From Nymphaea colorata (Eukaryota; Streptophyta; Magnoliopsida; Nymphaeales; Nymphaeaceae), in assembly GCF_008831285.2 (NCBI RefSeq), contig NC_045144.1, positions 13,195,858-13,259,857 on the forward strand: a DNA stretch of 64,000 bases, written 5' to 3'. Shown here piece after piece: positions 59,155-64,000 of the stretch. The stretch's first letter is position 1. The number at the start of each line of letters is the position of its first letter. The notes below the pieces were generated by a model that saw only the letters and a list, made by a program, of their open reading frames with translations, was not told the origin of the DNA and made no database searches. The translations under genes and the position numbers were made by a program.

Positions 59155-60010
59155 CATATAATATCGATGTATCCTGACAGGTCTATCAATGGTAAGATTT
59201 CTCCTCCAGCAACTACTGATCTTAAATTTAAAGAGTGGGAATTTGAGAATGATTTAGTTATGTATTGGCTTATAAACTCCATGGAAAGATGTGTCTCCAA
59301 CATGTTTCTCTATAAAAAAACAACAAAGAAAATTTGAGACACATTGAAAGATGTCTACAAAGAACAAAATAACTTGCATATAGTGTACCAAATACAATTA
59401 GAACTAGCTAAGCTTACAATGGGAGATAAATCTATACACATCCATATGAGTCAATACCGCAGCTTTTGGGATTAACTAATGCAGTATCGACCCACTACTT
59501 CGGATCCTGATGTTTATAAATAGCGATTGAAAGAGATAAAACTTGCAGGTTCCTTGCTGGGCTTGGTCCTGAATTTGAAAGTGTTAGAAGCCAAATCCTT
59601 ATGATGACACCTCTACCAAATTTTGATCAAGCATGTCAAACCATACAAACGGGTGATTGCTCGTCACAAAGCCATGAACATTGATAAGAAAAGTGATGCT
59701 ACGGAGATTCTAAAGCTGACGTCAAGAATAATGGTGGTGGAAATAATTTTCGAAAGGGGAAGAGCAAATTAAAATGCTCATATTGCAGGAAGACTGGCCA
59801 TTTACATGAAAAATGTTGGGAGCTAGTTGGTAAGCCATCAAAAGAGATAGCACATTCGCCATCTACCAATAACTCCAGCACTGCAAACTTTGCCACAAGG
59901 GAGGAGCTGGAAAAGTTATTCCAACATTTTTTCAAAGTCCAAACTGGTCTCTGCCGGGTGTATTGGAAATCTGAAGGTAAGTATCAAACTTTTATTGCAT
60001 GTTCTAAAAA
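59155..60010 (+). pseudogene. gag: Copia gag relic (second copia element)
   Basis: The translation from about 59165 has gag UBN2-type content: TTDLKFKEWEFENDLVMYWL and INSMERCVSNMFL, DTLKDVYKEQNN, YQIQLELAKLTMGDKSIHI and DVYK-RLKEIKLAG. A CCHC zinc knuckle follows at about 59775-59818: CSYCRKTGHLHEKC, with all four ligands present. Stops occur near 59335, 59473, 59521 and elsewhere, and at least one frame change. There is no LTR that I can identify upstream. Confidence 0.8.
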
Positions 60011-60019
60011 TTGTGGTTA

Positions 60020-60320
60020 GATAGTAGATTCTGGAGCCACTGATCACATGACCAGCAATTTCTCGAAATTGTTTGAATTAAAAAAGAAAAAGAAAAAAGA
60101 AAGCATGCATTCACTGCCGATGGGTCCCCTATGATCATTGAAGGCATTGGACAGATATCATTCTTTGAGCCAAATTTATTTATATTTGTGTTATTTATAT
60201 TGCAAAACTCTCCACCAATCTCATGTCTATTAGTAGGATTACTAATTCTCATAATTTCTTAGCTATTTTCTCCAAAAAGGATGTGATTTTTCAGAACATG
60301 AAAACAAAAAAGGTGATTGG
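60020..60320 (+). pseudogene. Copia protease relic
   Basis: IVDSGATDHMTSNFSKLFEL at about 60021-60080 contains the intact D-S-G active-site triplet of copia proteases. A frame change in an A-rich run (60085-60100) follows, then SISRITNSHNFLAIFSKKDVIFQ (60224-60298), the usual protease C-terminus and linker. Confidence 0.8.
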
Positions 60321-61321
60321 TAGGGGTTGTGAGCAAAATGGGCTGTACGCGTTAGACGATTTTGAAACCAGTTTGCTTGCTTGCATTGAGAAAGTAAAAA
60401 AACTTCAGAATACCAGTTAAGGCTCTCGCGCCTTGGTCATGTTTCCGATCGATCTTTAAAGCTTCTTGTTCCAAATGTTATTTTTTGAAAATCATTCATG
60501 TGGTGCATGTGAATACTCTAAGTCAACTAGGCTTCCTTTTCAAAATTCTAGTGAAAGATCCAATGATGCATTTGATTTAGGCCACTCAGATGTTTGGGGA
60601 CCAGCCTCCACAGAGTCATATTCTGACAATAGATATTATGTTTCATTTATAGATGACAAAACTTGTATGACTTGGCTTTATTTTTTCAAAAATAAAAAAG
60701 AGGTTACAAAAACTTTTGAAATTTTTTATTAACTTGTACACACACAATATTGTGCAAAAATAAAAAACTTCAGGTCAGATAATGGAAGAGAATATGTTAA
60801 TTATGCTCTTCAAGAATTTATGAAAAAAATAAAAGAATCCAACTACAGTTCACTTACACAGTACACAACAAAAAGGGGTGGCCAAACACAAGAATTGGCA
60901 ATTACTTAACATAACCCTGTCTCTCATTATGCACATGAATATCACCATTCGCTTCTGGTAGGAAGCTATAGGTACTGCTTGCTACATAGCTAATATAGTT
61001 CCCAATTCAAGTATTGACAACCAAGTTCCAATTCAGATTCTTATAGACAGACCGATCACTATAAAACAGTTCAAGGTTTTCTAAGTGTTTTGTTCACATT
61101 CAAGAAAAATATAGGAATAAACTTCAAAAGCGAGCTATGAAGTGCATTTTCCTTGGATATTTTAGCAAAAGAAATGTTATAAATGCTATGAACCATTTTT
61201 GAAAAGGTTTTTTGTTACCTGTGACAGTAAATTTTTTTGAACAAGAACCTTTTTATGAAGAACAAATTCAGGCAGAGATTGACACAAAAAATCTCAGGGA
61301 CATCAACTCCCTGAGATTATG
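60321..61321 (+). pseudogene. Copia GAG-pre-integrase and integrase relic
   Basis: LGHVSDRSL (about 60435-60462), C-AC-YSKSTRLPF, HSDVWGPASTESYSDNRYYV and DDKTCMTWLYFFKNKKEV (60500-60710) match the pre-integrase and the first part of the copia integrase core. After a stop at 60730, FRSDNGREYVN (about 60772-60800) gives the second Asp block. Later pieces (CIFLGYF-like, FFVTCDSKFFEQEPF and IDTKNLRDINSLR) reach 61318. Then the sequence becomes LINE RT with no spacer. The copia RT, RNase H and 3' LTR are absent. Confidence 0.8.
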
Positions 61322-61935
61322 GTAAAGTGTATGCGGCATATCCTAAACAGGATTATCTCAAAAAATCAAAGTGCTTTCCTTCTTAGGAGGTGCATTCAGG
61401 ACAGGTTTCTTTCTCAGCCAAGAAATTGTTCACATCTTTCAAAACAACAACAAGAAAGCAGCTTGTGTTAAAATTAATTCCTATGACAAAGTGAATTGGG
61501 AGTTCTTGAAGACTAACCTATGCCACTTAGGATTTCATGATTCGTGGGTAAAGAAACTTATGACAATCGTAACCATAGTTAAATCTGCATTTCTTATCAA
61601 TGGCAAGGAAGGAATGTGGTTTGAGAATAAGAGAGAGCTCAGGGAGGGGGATCTGCTCTCCCCCTACTTGTTTGCCACAGTCATGGAAATGCTCACTCGT
61701 AGTATACAAACCCAAGTAAATAAAAAACAAATAAGGATCTCTTCCATGGGGGTTGGGACCAATTTCCCTTTCTCCACTTTATACACAGACGACATCATAT
61801 TCTTTATAGAAGGAAGGCTGAAGAACTTTCAAAACTTAAAAGCGTGTCTTGACGAATTCTCTAATTGCTCAAGCCTAGTCATGAACACTACCAAGAGCTC
61901 AATTCTTCCAATCAATTTGTAAAGCTGAATACACA
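61322..61935 (+). pseudogene. LINE reverse transcriptase relic (third LINE)
   Basis: From 61325 the translation reads RHILNRIISKNQSAFLLRRC, then LSQEIVHIFQNNNKKAACVK, YDKVNWEFLKTNLCHLGF, LINGKEGMWFENKRELREGD, LLSPYLFATVMEML and STLYTDDIIFFIE. These are RT blocks of a plant L1-type ORF2. The catalytic block reads YTDD, where F/YADD is usual. The first Asp block reads NSYDKVNWEFL, where a D-x-SKAYDRV pattern is normal: the catalytic Asp in that block is Asn. The 5' end is cut, so there is no endonuclease. A stop at 61920 and a frame change precede the next part. Confidence 0.8.
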
Positions 61936-63245
61936 CTCAAATAAAGCAGGAATAAGGCTGGAGTCAAGGTCAGCTTCCTTCTATGCACCTTGGCATTCCC
62001 CTCCAAACGAATGATGTGACAGAGGACAATGCAGACATTTAATTCTTCGCTCATCTAAGAAGCTAACTCTTTGGAAACAGAGATGTCTTTCTTTTGCAGG
62101 TAGACTCGGTCTAATCAAACATGTTCTATCTTTGTTGCCTAGTTACTGGAGCCTGGTGGTCAAACTTCCTGCTACTACCTGTAAGCAACTAAGTAAAATG
62201 GCAGGCGACTTCTTATGTGTCGATATGGCAGACAACAAAAGCTTTCATCGTATTAAATGTTCTAGTCTTTGTCTCCTGAAATTAGAGGGAGGCATAGGTC
62301 TCAGAGACATCAAGGAAACCAATTTGGCCAACTTGGCCTTTTTAGTGTATCGCGTGACCCAGCAGTCCTCCCCTTGGGCAGAACTTGTTAAAGGTCGGTA
62401 CTACAAGCTAAAAGAACTAATTGACAACAACATTAGGGGCAAAAGGGTGTGTAAAGCATGGCGAAGGGCATTGCAGGCTTGGCGCAGGATTAATGTAAAT
62501 GTAGGCTGGAAGATTGGTAATGGTGCTGTGGCCAAATTTTGGACGGATTATTGGAGCCCTGAGCGCTTGATTGATAAGATCCCAATATCCCATCGCCATT
62601 TGGTACAAGATACAATTGGATGCACGGTAAAGGAAATCATGGAGGAAAATGGGGAGTACACCAGTGAGTTCCTTGCCACTTTAAATATTCCTTTCTCTTG
62701 TCTCTGCCTTGAGGTTGGTCAGCCTGATGTCATGGTGCGGAGAAATAGAGATAAAGGGGAATTCAATCGGCATGAATTTTGGCAAAGGATGAGGAAAAAA
62801 GGTTCCAAGAACAATAAGAGCATGCTCGTTTGGAAAGGGAGAGGATGACCAAGGGCCACCTGGTTTGTTTATTTAGGTGTTTTAGGTCGTCTACCTATTG
62901 GTGGGTTTGTGGACAAGCAAGGCCGGTCACTTGCTTCTAGGTGCCTAGTTTGCAAGCAAGAGATTGAAGACATCAAACACCTTTTTTTCAACTACAAGGG
63001 AGCTCGGTTTATATGGACATACATTTTTGAAAAATTTGGGAGGGCTAAGCAGTGGCATAGGAGTCCCCCAAACTTAATGCAAGGGCTCATCTGGTGGCAT
63101 AAGAAGGACTTCAAAGACAAACTGCTTAATAAATGTTGGAAAGACAACTTCCATATGGCAATATGCTTCATCTAGAAGACTCGCAATCACATCGAGCATA
63201 AGGGTGATATACCAATTGGCAACTTGGCAAAACAGTTTTGAGCAC
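61936..63245 (+). pseudogene. LINE ORF2 connector and zinc-binding region
   Basis: A damaged LGIPLQTND…RCLSFAGRLGLIKHVLS leads into a 238-codon frame (62132-62848) with PSYWSLVVKLPATTCKQLSK, LLKLEGGIGLRDIKETNLAN and W-IGNGAVAKFWTDYW. This is the region between RT and the zinc-binding domain. After a frame change, VYLGVLGRLPIGGFVDKQGR, then CLVCKQEIEDIKHLFFNYKG and ARFIWTYIFEKFG (62865-63040), is the zf-RVT domain with C-x2-C-x9-H spacing. Confidence 0.8.
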
Positions 63246-63840
63246 ACTGCAGTGATTACTAGTGGAATTTTCAATGGAAAAGAACTTAGTTGGATAAAAT
63301 CTGTAACTGGCTCTGCTTGGGATTCTATGGAGCAATGGAGTTAAGTAGGATGATTGATGGGTAGAAATCAACATTACCTTGTGGAGTAAGGGTGGCAGAA
63401 GAGGAGTGGCTGGTCTCATTAGAGACGCTTGTGGACAATTCCATTTTTGTTTGGCCTGTTGGTTTGAGAATGACATTGGATGGTGGGAGATAGAGATTCT
63501 AATGGAATGCATTGGGCACTTGGTGGACATTGAGGGCAACTCTAGGTGCATTTACCTTTTGGCCAATGATGGAGATTGGAAGCAGCACCTACGCAGCAAC
63601 ATTAAACATGGCACAAAAATTGTCAACAACATTTCCATGAGCAATAGTTTTCTTATTAGGCTTACTATTAACAAGGGACGGCCTCTTGCTGAAGTTATTA
63701 ACCTTTTGTCAATTATTCCAGCCAATGGATTGTATAGGAAATGCAATCACCATGATAACATGTGGGATCCACGAAAAGGAAGTAATACTACGTTTTGAGG
63801 TCCTGTGCGGACCCATTGTTGTTGTACATATTACTCCATT
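63246..63840 (+). pseudogene. LINE RNase H-like C-terminal domain, relic
   Basis: The open frame 63379-63798 contains GVAGLIRDACGQFHFCLACW, WWEIEILMECIGHLV and YLLANDGDWKQHLRSN, then PLAEVINLLSI and a His/Asn-rich end. Its position and the pattern (GLIRD-G, an E-containing helix, then a D-containing strand) fit the RNase H domain at the C-terminus of many plant LINE ORF2 proteins. The expected Asp in the third block reads ANDGDW, so activity is doubtful. The true end of the LINE may lie beyond 63900. Confidence 0.55.
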
Positions 63841-64000
63841 TTATTGGAATAAAAGGCTGGGGCCTAACCCCAACACAGTCATTGTCCAGTAAAAAGGATT
63901 AGGAAAAGTACCTTTGAAATGAAGGCTAATTTCCTGTACCGGTTCGGTCAATGCAAATAGATCGTATGCCAAGCATCAAGTTGGTGGGCCATTCTTAAAT
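63841..64000. other. Non-coding end of window
   Basis: The LINE 3' tail or flank. A run cagtaaaaaggattaggaaaa near 63888 could be an eroded tail, but no clear poly(A) is seen. Confidence 0.4.

Overview
The window is plant nuclear DNA from a flowering plant. The evidence is the transposon families (Ty3/gypsy Tekay-like and Tat-like, Ty1/copia Ale-like and others, plant L1-type LINEs, hAT-like and PIF/Harbinger-like MITEs), broken plant genes (an L-type lectin receptor kinase, a PATROL1/unc-13-homolog gene, a GDPD-like fragment), intron-type splice signals and abundant (TA)n and (CT)n microsatellites. I cannot name the species. I find no complete intact host gene. The longest clean reading frame is a retrotransposon integrase (minus strand, about 41.4-42.4 kb). 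This looks like a pericentromeric or intergenic transposon graveyard with three host-gene relics in it.

Layout. 1-1.5 kb: non-coding flank with one possible SINE. 1.5-11.9 kb: a decayed Tekay-like gypsy element (probable long 5' LTR, iMet-type primer binding site at 5073, then gag-protease-RT-RNase H-integrase). Its leader is interrupted by two hAT-like elements with 8-bp target duplications: a 295-bp MITE and a 2.7-kb foldback-type element. 11.9-14.3 kb: the 3' half of an Ale-like copia element, joined to the gypsy relic inside the integrase region of both. 14.3-18.2 kb: no recognisable gene. 18.2-28.3 kb: two LINE relics and two antisense copia relics. A composite of LINE 3' end plus copia LTR occurs twice, about 7.8 kb apart, so it was copied as a block. 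Between the copies lie a 322-bp tandem duplication and several low-complexity tracts.

28.4-33.1 kb: fragments of a PATROL1-type (DUF810, protein unc-13 homolog) gene, all on the plus strand but in the order middle, N-terminus, C-terminus, with stops and frameshifts. 33.95-35.0 kb: a GC-rich tandem array with a 58-bp unit arranged as a 116-bp dimer. 36.7-50 kb: a Tat-lineage gypsy element on the minus strand, with two diverged LTR-like copies in the same orientation, an integrase frame with a correctly spaced D,D-35-E triad, an antisense copia integrase fragment abutting it, and a GDPD-like fragment next to the inner edge of the right LTR. 51.1-52.0 kb: a 920-bp PIF/Harbinger-like element.

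55.5-57.4 kb: a lectin receptor kinase pseudogene in one continuous frame, broken by three TAG stops and by loss of the DFG/activation-loop segment. 58.65-58.83 kb: a hAT MITE. 59.2-61.3 kb: a copia relic (gag to integrase), fused at 61321 to the reverse transcriptase, zinc-binding and RNase H-like parts of a LINE that runs to about 63.8 kb.

The genes do not work together as a pathway. The main interest is structural: nested insertions, block duplication, a scrambled host gene, a dimeric satellite and a foldback element. All family assignments are by eye from motifs, with no database search.
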